Counted from the first letter of the stretch, positions 53,078-61,559 are shown. The stretch: DNA of 64,000 nucleotides from Cellulosimicrobium protaetiae (GCF_009708005.2 NZ_CP052757.1:806001-870000), one strand, 5' to 3'. The notes: generated by a model from the sequence alone, not told the origin. Numbers and translations are program-made.

Positions 53078-53179
53078 AGCGCGAGGTAGAACCCTGGTAC
53101 CGCGAGGTAGAACTCTGGTACCGCGAGATAGAACCCTGGTAGCGCGAGGTAGGACCGTGGTCGCGCGCGGTTGAGCTCT
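53075..53179. repeat. Five tandem copies of a 21-bp repeat
   Basis: The unit GGTAGCGCGAGGTAGAACCC plus one base occurs five times head to tail with gradual decay (units begin at 53075, 53096, 53117, 53138 and 53159). Several units contain GGTACC or GGTAGC and GAGGTAGAAC. It is in the non-coding region between the DUF305 gene and the convergent chitinase gene. The period equals two DNA turns. Confidence 0.85.
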
Positions 53180-53228
53180 GGTCCGCCGGGAGGCGGTGCC
53201 GGTGCGGGCTGCACGGGCCCCGGACGCA

Positions 53229-53266
53229 CGACGGCGGCCCGCCCGGGGAGGGGCGAGCCGCCGTCG
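53229..53266 (-). terminator. Terminator of chitinase gene
   Basis: A 10-bp stem (53229-53238 with 53257-53266), extended inside by CGCCC with GGGCG, lies 16 bases past the chitinase stop. Confidence 0.75.
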
Positions 53267-53281
53267 GGCGGGTGGGCGGGG

Positions 53282-54247
53282 TCAGCAGGAGAGGTTCGCG
53301 CCCGTCGTCGTGCCGAGGATCTGGGTGAACCGCTGGAAGGCGTTGATCCGCGACTGGACCTGCGCCGGGTTGCCGCCGTTGCACTCCAGCGACCCGTTGA
53401 TGGAGCGGATCGTCTCACCGAAGCCGGCGCCGTTCACGATCGCCTGGTGGCCCGTCATCGTGCCCGGTCCGGACTGGGTGTTCCAGTACCAGAGCGCGGT
53501 CTTCCACGCGATCGCCGAGTTCTGCTCCACGAGGTACGGGTTGTTGAGCAGGTCGATGCCGAGGGCGTCGCCGGCGGCCTTGTAGTTGTAGTTCCAGCTC
53601 AGCTGGATCGGGCCCTTGCCGTAGTAGGCGCTCTGGCCGGCGGGGCAGCCGTACGGCTGCGTGGCGTCGCAGTAGTGCGGGTAGTTCGCGGTGTTGATCT
53701 CCTTCACGTAGACCAGGCCGCCCGTCTCGTGGTTGATGTTCGCGAGGAACGCCGCCGCCTCGCGCTTGGCGACCTGGTCGCCGCCCGTCGTCGCGAACGC
53801 GGGGTACGCGGAGAGCGCGTCGACGAGGCCCTGGTAGGTGTAGAACGCGTTCCGGTTCGGGAACATCTGGTTGAACTGCGCCTGCGACACGACGAAGCCG
53901 CTCGGGTCGGGGTCGACCGGACCGGTCCCGCCGCCGCAGGCGCCTTCCGTGCGCCAGACGCCCCACTGGCCGGTGCTGCCGGGCGTCTCGCCCTGGGTCC
54001 ACCAGCCGGCCTTCCAGTTCTGACCGCCGTGCGAGACGACGGCGCCTCCCACGTACACGGAGCCCGCGCTCCACGCGGGGGCGCAGGCCGCGGCGTCCGC
54101 GCGCTGCGCGGGCCCGGCGACGGTCCACGAGAGGGCGCCGAGGAGGGCGAGGGTGGCGGCGAGGAGCAGGGCGACCGGACGGGACGCGCGGCGTGCCGCC
54201 GTGGCGGGCGCGGCAGGGGAGTGCGACGCCGGGGCTCGGGTGTGCAT
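53282..54247 (-). CDS. Secreted GH19 chitinase with N-terminal chitin-binding module
   Basis: The 321-residue protein has a signal peptide (RPVALLLAATLALLGALS, cleavage near residue 53), a CBM5/12 chitin-binding module (about 55-104, with WKAGWWTQGETPG) and a GH19 catalytic domain (about 115-321). The catalytic Glu174 sits in NHETGG, and the second carboxylate is probably Glu183 in VKEIN. AYYGKGPIQLSWNYNYKAAG is the typical family segment. The enzyme cleaves chitin by inversion outside the cell. The ATG has an AAAGG site at about 8 bases. It stands near the secreted LVIVD protein with similar modules, forming a small chitin cluster. Confidence 0.95.
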   Translation of the reverse strand: MHTRAPASHSPAAPATAARRASRPVALLLAATLALLGALSWTVAGPAQRADAAACAPAWSAGSVYVGGAVVSHGGQNWKAGWWTQGETPGSTGQWGVWRTEGACGGGTGPVDPDPSGFVVSQAQFNQMFPNRNAFYTYQGLVDALSAYPAFATTGGDQVAKREAAAFLANINHETGGLVYVKEINTANYPHYCDATQPYGCPAGQSAYYGKGPIQLSWNYNYKAAGDALGIDLLNNPYLVEQNSAIAWKTALWYWNTQSGPGTMTGHQAIVNGAGFGETIRSINGSLECNGGNPAQVQSRINAFQRFTQILGTTTGANLSC

Positions 54248-54380
54248 CGGTGCACCTTTCGTCGGGATCGGGACCGTTCGAGCCTGGGGTGCCGCGTCGC
54301 CGTGGACAACCCCCGTACGAGGAACCCCGTACCCGGGGTTGACGACCGCGGGGGACGGGTGCGAGAGTGGCCGCACCCCC

Positions 54381-54392
54381 GGAAACGTTTCC
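54381..54392. promoter_or_regulatory. LacI-type operator, copy 1
   Basis: GGAAACGTTTCC is a perfect palindrome with the central CG typical of LacI-family sites, 71 bases before the LacI start of the sugar operon. Confidence 0.75.
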
Positions 54393-54413
54393 AGGACTGC
54401 CGAGGCCGACAGT

Positions 54414-54429
54414 CTGGAAACGATTCCAG
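54414..54429. promoter_or_regulatory. LacI-type operator, copy 2
   Basis: CTGGAAACGATTCCAG, a near-perfect palindrome, is centred 35 bases from the first copy. Together they are expected to bind the LacI regulator encoded just downstream, giving autoregulation and control of the whole operon. Confidence 0.75.
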
Positions 54430-54462
54430 AACGACGGTCCTTCGACGACGAGGTGGACGACA

Positions 54463-55560
54463 GTGACGTCATCACGCGCCACGCTGAACCAGGTGGCACA
54501 GCGGGCCGGGGTCTCCCTGGCCTCGACCTCCCGCGCCCTGCACGGGACGGGCGCGAGCCCTGCGATGGTCGAGCGCGTGCGCGCCGCGGCCACCGAGCTC
54601 GGCTACAGCCCCGACGCGATCGGGCGCTCGCTGCGGCTCAAGAAGACGTTCCAGGTCGCGTTCGCCGTCGCCGACATCGGCAACCCCGTCTACGTCGAGA
54701 TGATGACCGCGATCCACGAGGTCCTCGCGCCGCACGGGTACCGCGTCGTCGTCATGACGACGGGGGACACCACGAGGTCGACCGTCGAGCTCGTGCGCAG
54801 CCTGTCGAGCGGGTTCGTCGACGCGATGATCCTCAGCCCGCTGCGCACCGACGACGAGCTCGTCGAGGAGATCCGGCAGGCGCCCGTGCCCGTCGTCGTC
54901 ATCGGCCGCACCCTCGCGGACCGCGGCATCGACTCCGTGTCCACCGACTCGGCGGGCGGGATCGGCGAGGCCGTCCGCCACCTGCTCGACCTCGGACGCC
55001 GCCGCGTCGCGTTCCTCAACGGTCCCCTCGACACCACGCCCGGCGAGGCGCGGCAGCGCGGCTTCGACGCCGCGACGCGCGCGGACGGGTTCACGGGGGA
55101 GCGCATCGACGTCGCCCCCGCGGCCGACTTCACCGTCGCGGCGGGCCTCGCCGCCACGCGCGCGCTCCTCGACGTGCCCGACGGCGGCCCCCGCCCGGAC
55201 GCGATCGTCGCGGCCAACGACCTGCTCGCCATCGGCGCGATCCGTGCCGTGCGCGAGCGCGGGCTGTCCGTCCCCGAGGACGTCGCCGTGACCGGCATGG
55301 ACGACACCGAGATCGGCCGCGTGTTCCAGCCCAGCCTCACGAGCGTCTCGCTCGGCTCCACCGAGCGCGGGCGGATCGCCGCTCAGCTCGTCGTCGACCT
55401 CGTGGACGGCGACGCGCAGGCCGGTCGGCACGAGGCCGTGGGGCCGCGCCTCGTCGTGCGCGAGTCGACCGCGGCGACGACCGAGGCCGGCGCGCCGGCT
55501 GGGGCGAGCGGCGCCGTCGGGCACGACGCCACGGCCACGACGGGGGACGACCAGCGATGA
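54463..55560 (+). CDS. LacI family regulator of the sugar ABC operon
   Basis: The 365-residue protein has a LacI helix-turn-helix (TLNQVAQRAGVSLASTSRAL, residues 6-25), hinge (IGRSLRLKKTFQVAFAVAD) and a sugar-binding domain (about 60-340) with DAIVAANDLLAIGAIRAV and VAVTGMDDTEIGRVFQPSLT. The GTG at 54463 has GAGGTGG upstream and places the DNA-binding domain at the N-terminus; the frame is open further upstream but across the two operators. The stop overlaps the permease start as ATGA, so it is the first gene of the operon. The last 35 residues are a Thr/Gly/Ala-rich tail. Confidence 0.92.
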   Translation: MTSSRATLNQVAQRAGVSLASTSRALHGTGASPAMVERVRAAATELGYSPDAIGRSLRLKKTFQVAFAVADIGNPVYVEMMTAIHEVLAPHGYRVVVMTTGDTTRSTVELVRSLSSGFVDAMILSPLRTDDELVEEIRQAPVPVVVIGRTLADRGIDSVSTDSAGGIGEAVRHLLDLGRRRVAFLNGPLDTTPGEARQRGFDAATRADGFTGERIDVAPAADFTVAAGLAATRALLDVPDGGPRPDAIVAANDLLAIGAIRAVRERGLSVPEDVAVTGMDDTEIGRVFQPSLTSVSLGSTERGRIAAQLVVDLVDGDAQAGRHEAVGPRLVVRESTAATTEAGAPAGASGAVGHDATATTGDDQR

Positions 55561-56519
55561 GCGCCCCGACCCTCGCGGGCGACCCGCACGCCGCTGCGGC
55601 CCGTCGCCCGGACCGCCGCGCCCCGCGCCGGACAGGCGGCATGGCGCGCGCCAAGCGGCGCGAGGCGATCGCGCTCGTCATGCCGTCGCTCCTGCCGATC
55701 CTCGTGCTGAGCGTCGCGCCGCTCGTCATGGGCGTCGCGCTCGCGTTCACCGACGCGCGGCTCGTGCGCCACCCGGACTACCAGTTCGTGGGCGTCGACA
55801 ACTTCGTGCGGCTCGCGGACAACTCGTTCTTCTGGGACTCGTTCCGCATCGGCATGATCTGGGCCGTCTCGGTGACGCTGCTCCAGCTCGTCGCGGCGAT
55901 GGGCCTCGCCCTCCTGCTCAACTCCGGGCTCCGGCTCCAGGGGCTGACCCGCGTCCTCGCGCTCATCCCGTGGGCCATGCCGCCGGTCGTCGTGGCGATC
56001 ATGTGGCAGATGATCTACTCGCCCAACGCCGGGCCGCTCAACGCGTTCCTCGGCGCCCTCGGGCTGCCGGACGACATCAACTGGCTCGCGGACTTCTCGA
56101 CCGCGCTGCCCGCCGTGATCGTCGTCGGGGTGTGGGTCGGCATGCCGCAGACCACCGTGACGCTGCTCGCCGGCCTTCAGCAGATCCCGGACGAGCTCCA
56201 CGAGGCCGCCGCCATGGACGGCGCGGGCGCGTGGCGCCGCTTCACCGCCGTGACGCTCCCGAGCCTGCGACCGATCATCACGTCGATCACCTCGCTGAAC
56301 TTCATCTGGAACTTCAACTCGTTCTCGCTGGTCTACGTGCTCACCGAGGGCGGGCCGGGCGGCCGGACCATGCTGCCGATGCTCTTCACCTACCTGGAGG
56401 CGTTCAAGAACCGGAACATCGGCTACGCCGCCGCGATGGGCGTCGTGCTCGTGGTCGTCGTCGTCCTCCTGCTCGCGATCTACCTGCGGTCGCAGTTCCG
56501 CTCCGAGAAGGAGAGCTGA
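55557..56519 (+). CDS. Sugar ABC transporter permease 1 (CUT1, MalF-like)
   Basis: The 320-residue permease has a basic N-terminus of about 35 residues and six membrane helices. The cytoplasmic EAA loop is EAAAMDGAGAWRRFTAVTLP (about 220-239), which contacts the ATPase. FIWNFNSFSLVYVLTEGGP is typical of the MalF group. It forms the pore with the next gene product. No ATPase gene is present in the operon, so a shared ATPase of the MsiK type encoded elsewhere is expected, as usual in actinobacteria. The start overlaps the LacI stop (ATGA). Confidence 0.93.
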   Translation: MSAPTLAGDPHAAAARRPDRRAPRRTGGMARAKRREAIALVMPSLLPILVLSVAPLVMGVALAFTDARLVRHPDYQFVGVDNFVRLADNSFFWDSFRIGMIWAVSVTLLQLVAAMGLALLLNSGLRLQGLTRVLALIPWAMPPVVVAIMWQMIYSPNAGPLNAFLGALGLPDDINWLADFSTALPAVIVVGVWVGMPQTTVTLLAGLQQIPDELHEAAAMDGAGAWRRFTAVTLPSLRPIITSITSLNFIWNFNSFSLVYVLTEGGPGGRTMLPMLFTYLEAFKNRNIGYAAAMGVVLVVVVVLLLAIYLRSQFRSEKES

Positions 56520-56522
56520 CCC

Positions 56523-57350
56523 GTGCGCGCACTCGTCCGCCCGGCCCAGTACGTGGCCCTGGCGTTCTACATCCTCTTCCTCGGCTTCCCGCTGCTGTGG
56601 CTCATCTCGGCGTCGCTCAAGTCGTCGGGCGAGCTCAACTCGCTGACCGTGAGCCTGATCCCGCAGGACTTCCACTGGGAGAACTACTCCCAGGCGCTCT
56701 CGCGGCAGGGCCTCGTGCGCTCCGCGTGGAACAGCGCGCTCGTCGCGGTCGTCTCGACGATGCTCGTCATCGTCATCGCGCTGCCCGCGTCGTACGTGCT
56801 CGCGCGCCTGCGGGGCAAGATCCGCGCGGCCGGCGTCGGCTGGATCCTCGTGAGCCAGGTGTTCCCGGTGATCCTCATCATCCTGCCGCTGTTCCTCATC
56901 CTGCGGACCATCGGGCTCACGGACTCGCTCGTCGGGCTGACGCTCGTCCACACCACGTACACCCTGCCGTTCGCGCTGTGGATGATGCAGGGCTACGTCT
57001 CCGCGATCCCCGTGGACCTCGAGGAGGCGGGCTCGATGGACGGAGCGAGCCGGTTGACCGTGCTGCGCACGATCGTCTTCCCGCTCCTCATGCCGGGCAT
57101 CGTCGCGACGGCGATGTTCAGCTTCGTCTCGTCGTGGAACGAGTTCTTCTTCGCGCTCGTCCTGCTCCAGTCGCCCGAGAACTACACGCTGCCCATCACG
57201 CTGAAGATGTTCATCGGCGGCGAGGGCAAGGTGGCGCTCGGCCCGCTCGCCGCGGGCTCCGTGCTCGCGGCCATCCCCAGCATCGTCTTCTTCTCGATCA
57301 TGCAGAAGAAGCTCACCGGCGGGCTGCTGTCCGGCGCCGTGAAGGGGTGA
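56523..57350 (+). CDS. Sugar ABC transporter permease 2 (CUT1, MalG-like)
   Basis: The 275-residue permease has six membrane helices, the MalG-type ISASLKSSGEL segment after the first helix and the EAA loop EEAGSMDGASRLTVLRTIVF (about 170-189). The C-terminus QKKLTGGLLSGAVKG is the family standard. Its GTG start lies 3 bases after the previous stop, with AAGGAG upstream. It pairs with the preceding permease in one importer. Confidence 0.93.
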   Translation: MRALVRPAQYVALAFYILFLGFPLLWLISASLKSSGELNSLTVSLIPQDFHWENYSQALSRQGLVRSAWNSALVAVVSTMLVIVIALPASYVLARLRGKIRAAGVGWILVSQVFPVILIILPLFLILRTIGLTDSLVGLTLVHTTYTLPFALWMMQGYVSAIPVDLEEAGSMDGASRLTVLRTIVFPLLMPGIVATAMFSFVSSWNEFFFALVLLQSPENYTLPITLKMFIGGEGKVALGPLAAGSVLAAIPSIVFFSIMQKKLTGGLLSGAVKG

Positions 57351-57396
57351 CCCCCCATGTACCCCCCTGCAACACCCCCACCCGAAAGGTAGAACC

Positions 57397-58686
57397 ATGA
57401 AGACTCGTGGTGCGTCCATCGCCGCATGCCTCACGATCACGACCCTGCTCGTCGCCTCCTGCTCGAGCGGGGGCGGCAGCGGGGACGACGGCGCCGACGG
57501 CGGCCCGGTGACCCTGAAGTTCCAGTCGCTGTCCGACCAGCCGGCCGCCATCGAGGCGACCGAGAAGATCGTCGCGGACTGGAACGAGGCCAACCCCGAC
57601 GTCCAGGTCGAGATCGTGCCCGCGGGCTGGGACGGGATCTACGACAAGCTCATCACGCAGTTCAACGGCGGCGCCGCGCCGGACATCATCCACTACGAGG
57701 CGGCGAGCATCGTGCCCTTCGCCGTGGACGGCTACCTGGCCGACCTGTCGGAGTACATGTCGGACGAGAAGCGTGCCGACATCCCCGAGGGCATCCTCGA
57801 CTCCGTGACGGTCGACGACCAGGTCATCGCGTACCCGACCGAGCTGCAGTCCTACATGGTGTTCGCCAACAGGACGATGCTCGAGGCCGCCGGTGTCGAG
57901 ATCCCGACCGGCGAGACCATGACGTGGGACGAGCTGCGCGAGATCGCGAAGGCCACCACGAAGGACGGCGCGTACGGGCTCGGGTGGGGGCTCGCGAGCC
58001 CGACGGCCGCGTTCATGGCGATGGCCCCCGGCTTCGGCGGCCAGTACTTCGAGGGCACCGGCGCCGACGCGAGCATCACCATCGGCGAGGGCGAGATGGC
58101 CCTGCCGGAGCTCGTCGACGAGATGGCGCACACGGACAGCACGGTGCTGCCGGTGACGCTCACGCAGTCCGGCTCGGAGACGCTCGCGTCGTTCTACGCG
58201 GGCCAGGTCGCGATGACGATCCAGGGCTCGTTCCAGGCCGCGAACATCGCCAACGACGCGCCCGACGGCTTCGACTGGGTCGTGCTGCCCCCGCTCGAGG
58301 GCCCCGACGGCGCCGAGCAGGCCGCCAACCCGCAGACGCTCTCGGTGAACATCGACTCCGAGCACGTCGAGGAGTCCGCGGAGTTCATCGAGTTCTTCAC
58401 CGACACGGAGAACCTCGCCGCGCTCAACGAGGCGGACGCGCTCATCCCGGCCACGACGTCGGCGCAGGAGGCCATGGCGGCCTCGCTCGGCGACGAGAAC
58501 GGCTGGTCGACGATCCTCTCGTCCGGCCAGTTCCTCACGTCCGCGCCGTACCTGTTCGTCGACGCGTACGCGCAGTGGAAGGACACGGTCGCGACGCCCG
58601 CGTACCAGAAGTTCCTCGCCCAGGAGATCGACGCCGACCAGCTCGCGACCGAGCTCGAGGCCGGCTGGGACGAGATCACCAAGTAG
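57397..58686 (+). CDS. Sugar ABC transporter substrate-binding lipoprotein
   Basis: The 429-residue protein has a lipoprotein signal with lipobox VASC (Cys22), a Gly/Ser/Asp-rich linker and an extracellular solute-binding family 1 domain. Recognisable parts are VTLKFQSLSDQPA, IVADWNEANPDVQVEIVPAG, FAGQ-like FYAGQVAMTIQGSFQA and the C-terminal AYQKFLAQEID. Its ligand is not evident; the neighbours suggest a riboside, an ADP-ribosyl compound or an oligosaccharide. AAAGG lies 9 bases before the ATG. A hairpin follows, as after livK, probably raising its level above that of the distal genes. Confidence 0.92.
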   Translation: MKTRGASIAACLTITTLLVASCSSGGGSGDDGADGGPVTLKFQSLSDQPAAIEATEKIVADWNEANPDVQVEIVPAGWDGIYDKLITQFNGGAAPDIIHYEAASIVPFAVDGYLADLSEYMSDEKRADIPEGILDSVTVDDQVIAYPTELQSYMVFANRTMLEAAGVEIPTGETMTWDELREIAKATTKDGAYGLGWGLASPTAAFMAMAPGFGGQYFEGTGADASITIGEGEMALPELVDEMAHTDSTVLPVTLTQSGSETLASFYAGQVAMTIQGSFQAANIANDAPDGFDWVVLPPLEGPDGAEQAANPQTLSVNIDSEHVEESAEFIEFFTDTENLAALNEADALIPATTSAQEAMAASLGDENGWSTILSSGQFLTSAPYLFVDAYAQWKDTVATPAYQKFLAQEIDADQLATELEAGWDEITK

Positions 58687-58752
58687 CACCTTGACCGCTC
58701 GCCACGGGTCCGCGCCCCCACGGGTGCGGGCACGACGAGCACCGAGCAGCAG

Positions 58753-58788
58753 CGGCCGGGGCGGCCGCGACCGTGACCGCCCCGGCCG
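58753..58788 (+). terminator. Intercistronic hairpin after the sugar-binding protein gene
   Basis: A perfect 12-bp stem (58753-58764 with 58777-58788) lies in the 171-base gap between the binding-protein gene and the first ADP-ribosylglycohydrolase gene. It may be a partial terminator. I see no clear promoter in the rest of the gap. Confidence 0.65.
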
Positions 58789-58857
58789 GGAACCGCGGCC
58801 CGTACGGGTCGCACCGGGCGCGACCTGCGCCGTGGAGAGATCGACAGGGAGTGGACC

Positions 58858-60087
58858 GTGACCTGGCTGGACGACCGAGCGGTGGCAGTGATCACCGGAG
58901 CGGCGGTGGGGGACGCGCTGGGGGGCGCCACCGAGGGCTGGACCCCCGAGCAGATCGAGGAGCGCCACGGGGGGCGCGTGACGGGGATCGTGGAGCCCTG
59001 GTACCCGAACTGGCAGGACGCGCGTCCGATCGCGCCCTACCACAAGGGTGACGGGCACATCACGGACGACACCCTCATGACGCGCGCGCTCGTGGAGGTG
59101 TACGCGAAGCGTCGCGAGCACCTCGACGCGTACGCGATGGCCGAGGACCTCGTGCCGCTCATGATCGGCGAGCCGCGCTGGATCCCCGAGCTCGAGTCGA
59201 CCGCGCTGCTGCTGCAGCGCGTGTTCCTCGCCGAGAAGTGGATCGTCGCGCGTCTGCACTACGGGCACGTCGACCCGCGCGAGGCCGGGGTCGGGAACGT
59301 CGTCAACTGCGGCGCCGCGATGTACGTCGCGCCCGTCGGCCTCGCGAACGCCGGCGACCCGCGCGGCGCGTACGCCGAGGCGATCGACCTCACCGGCGCG
59401 CACCAGTCGAGCTACGGCCGCGAGGCCGCAGGCGTCTTCGCGGCCATGGTCGCCGCGTCCGTCGCGCCGGGGGCGACGGTCGACGACGTCGTGCACGCCG
59501 CGCTCGACGTCGCCCACGACGGCACCGCCGCGGCGCTCCAGGCCGTCGTCGAGGCCTTCGACGGCTGGACGACGGCCCCGACGACCGACGAGGAGGAGCG
59601 CGCGCTCGCGCGGCTCGTCCGGGAGACGGTCGCGCCGTTCGACTCCGTCGGTCCCGCCTACCGGCAGATGTCCATGGACGCGCGCCGCCCGTCGCGCACC
59701 AAGTCCATCGAGGAGCTCCCCGCGGCGCTCGGCTTCGTGCTCGGGCACCGCGGCGACTTCCGCGGCGCGGTGCTCGGCGCCGTGAACTACGGTCGAGACG
59801 CCGACTCGATCGCCGTCATGGCCGGCGCGGTCTGCGCGGGCCTCGGCGGGACCGCCGTCGTGCCGGACGAGTGGCTCGACGCGATCGAGGAGGCGAGCCG
59901 CATGGACGTCCGCGAGACCGGCCGCCTCATGGCGTCCGCCGCGGCGGACATCCTCCGCTCCGACCGGGAACGCGCCACGTCGCGCCTGCGCGCGCTCGCC
60001 GAGCTCGGCGGCGCGGCGGTGGACGTCGACGGCCTCGGGCTGCCCGACGGCGCGGCGCAGGCCGCGCGGGCGGGTGACCCGGCGTGA
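58858..60087 (+). CDS. ADP-ribosylglycohydrolase family protein 1
   Basis: The 409-residue protein is an ARH/DraG-type all-helical hydrolase. The two metal-binding clusters are present: GHITDDTLMTRAL (Thr69, Asp70, Asp71) at the N-terminus and NYGRDADSIAVMAGA (Asp314, Asp316) at the C-terminus, which bind the magnesium pair. The family usually removes ADP-ribose from Arg or Ser residues, or cleaves O-acetyl-ADP-ribose, but bacterial homologues in sugar operons have unknown substrates. The GTG start has AGGGAG 6 bases upstream. It is coupled to the second homologue by GTGA. No signal peptide is visible, so it acts in the cytoplasm after import. Confidence 0.9.
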   Translation: MTWLDDRAVAVITGAAVGDALGGATEGWTPEQIEERHGGRVTGIVEPWYPNWQDARPIAPYHKGDGHITDDTLMTRALVEVYAKRREHLDAYAMAEDLVPLMIGEPRWIPELESTALLLQRVFLAEKWIVARLHYGHVDPREAGVGNVVNCGAAMYVAPVGLANAGDPRGAYAEAIDLTGAHQSSYGREAAGVFAAMVAASVAPGATVDDVVHAALDVAHDGTAAALQAVVEAFDGWTTAPTTDEEERALARLVRETVAPFDSVGPAYRQMSMDARRPSRTKSIEELPAALGFVLGHRGDFRGAVLGAVNYGRDADSIAVMAGAVCAGLGGTAVVPDEWLDAIEEASRMDVRETGRLMASAAADILRSDRERATSRLRALAELGGAAVDVDGLGLPDGAAQAARAGDPA

Positions 60088-61559
60088 GGCTCACCTGGGC
60101 CCAGCCCGAGGACCTGCTCGCGCACGAGCTCGTCCAGGCGGCGGCGGAGGGCAAGGACGCCGCGGCGCTCGCCGACGTCCGCGACCGCTGGGTCGCCGCG
60201 GGCGGCGACCCCGTCCCCGCCGTGAGCGGCGCCGGTCCCGTCTCCGCGACCCCGGCGCTCCGTGCGCTCGCGCGGGACCTGCTCGTCGAGCTCGACGCGC
60301 TGCCCGCGGCGCCCGCGCCGGACGAGCCCGACGACTGGGACGCGATCCTCGCCACGCTCCCGGCCGCACCGGACCTGCCGCGCCGACCGGGCGGCGTCGG
60401 TCGGGCGGCCTCGACGGACGTGAGCCGCGACGCCGCGTACGCCGACCGCGTGCTCGGCGCGTGGACGGGCCGTGCGGCGGGCTGCCTGCTCGGCAAGCCG
60501 GTGGAGAAGATCCCGCGCGCGGGCATCGAGGAGATCCTGCGTGCGACCGGCCGGTGGCCGCTCGACCGCTGGTTCACCGCCGTCGGGCTGCCCGACGACG
60601 TCGCCGCGCGCTGGCCGTGGAACCGGCGCAGCGCCCCGACGTCGCTCGAGGAGAACATCGACGGGATGCCGGAGGACGACGACCTCAACTACCCGATCCT
60701 CGCGCTCGCCCTGCTGGAGCGGCACGGGCGCGGCTTCACGACGGACGACGTCGCGCAGCTCTGGCTCGACGCGCTGCCCGCGGGTCGCGTGTTCACGGCC
60801 GAGCGTGCGGCGTACCGCAACATCCTCGACGCGCGGCCGGTGCCGGAGACGGCGACGCACCACAACCCGTTCCGCGAGTGGATCGGCGCGCTCATCCGTA
60901 CCGACGTCCTCGGGTGGGTCTCGCCCGGCGACGTGCGCGAGGCCGCGCGCCTCGCGTGGACGGACGCGCGGCTGAGCCACACGCGCAACGGCGTGTACGG
61001 CGCGATGTGGGCCGCCGCGCTCGCGTCGGCGGCCATGGTCTGCGAGACGGTGGACGAGGTGCTCGACGCTGCGGACGCCGTCGTGCCGCCCGGCAGCCGC
61101 CTCGCCGCCGCGATCCGGCTCGGCCGTGACGCGGGCCGCGGCGGCGACGCGTCCGAGGCGGGCGTGCGTGCCGGCCTCGACGCGATCCACGCCGCCTACG
61201 GCGACCTGCACTGGGTGCACGTGCTCAACAACGCCGCGGTGGTCGCCTACGCGCTCACGGCAGGGCGCGGGGCGGACGGGCGCGGCGACTTCGGCGCGAG
61301 CGTCGCGATCGCCGTCACCGCGGGCTGGGACACCGACTCCGCGGGCGCGACGGTCGGCGGCGTGGTGGGTGCGCTGCAGGGCGTCGACGGGATCGGCCCG
61401 CAGTGGACGCGCCCGCTCGACGGTCACATCGCGACCTCGCTGCCCGGTGGCGAGCAGAGGATCGTGGACCTCGCGGCGCGGACGGTCGCGCTCGCGGCGC
61501 CGCCGGTCGCGGTGGCCGGGGGAGCCGCGCAGGGAGCCACGGAGGAGGCGCACGCATGA
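60084..61559 (+). CDS. ADP-ribosylglycohydrolase family protein 2, divergent
   Basis: The 491-residue homologue has about 110 additional N-terminal residues of unknown fold, then the ARH domain starting DRVLGAWTGRAAGCLLGKP. The C-terminal cluster TAGWDTDSAGATVGGVVGAL (Asp416, Asp418) is standard. In the N-terminal cluster the usual TDDT is replaced by DDDLNY (Asp198-Tyr203), a subfamily variant that probably alters metal geometry or substrate. Together with the first copy it may process two related ribosides. The GTG start overlaps the previous stop (GTGA) and the stop overlaps the ribokinase start (ATGA). Confidence 0.88.
   Translation: MRLTWAQPEDLLAHELVQAAAEGKDAAALADVRDRWVAAGGDPVPAVSGAGPVSATPALRALARDLLVELDALPAAPAPDEPDDWDAILATLPAAPDLPRRPGGVGRAASTDVSRDAAYADRVLGAWTGRAAGCLLGKPVEKIPRAGIEEILRATGRWPLDRWFTAVGLPDDVAARWPWNRRSAPTSLEENIDGMPEDDDLNYPILALALLERHGRGFTTDDVAQLWLDALPAGRVFTAERAAYRNILDARPVPETATHHNPFREWIGALIRTDVLGWVSPGDVREAARLAWTDARLSHTRNGVYGAMWAAALASAAMVCETVDEVLDAADAVVPPGSRLAAAIRLGRDAGRGGDASEAGVRAGLDAIHAAYGDLHWVHVLNNAAVVAYALTAGRGADGRGDFGASVAIAVTAGWDTDSAGATVGGVVGALQGVDGIGPQWTRPLDGHIATSLPGGEQRIVDLAARTVALAAPPVAVAGGAAQGATEEAHA

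Noticed and set aside
53075-53179. CRISPR array
   Set aside because: The 21-bp units follow each other without spacers and are too short; no cas genes are in the window.
53075-53384. Coding extension of the LVIVD gene upstream through the 21-bp repeats (frame is open)
   Set aside because: The frame lacks the signal peptide at its start, crosses the divergent DUF305 gene, and the GTG at 52211 has an excellent ribosome binding site directly before a good signal peptide.
54367-54462. A LacI regulator start at the ATG 32 codons upstream
   Set aside because: It would place coding sequence over both LacI-type palindromes and add residues not found before the helix-turn-helix of the family.
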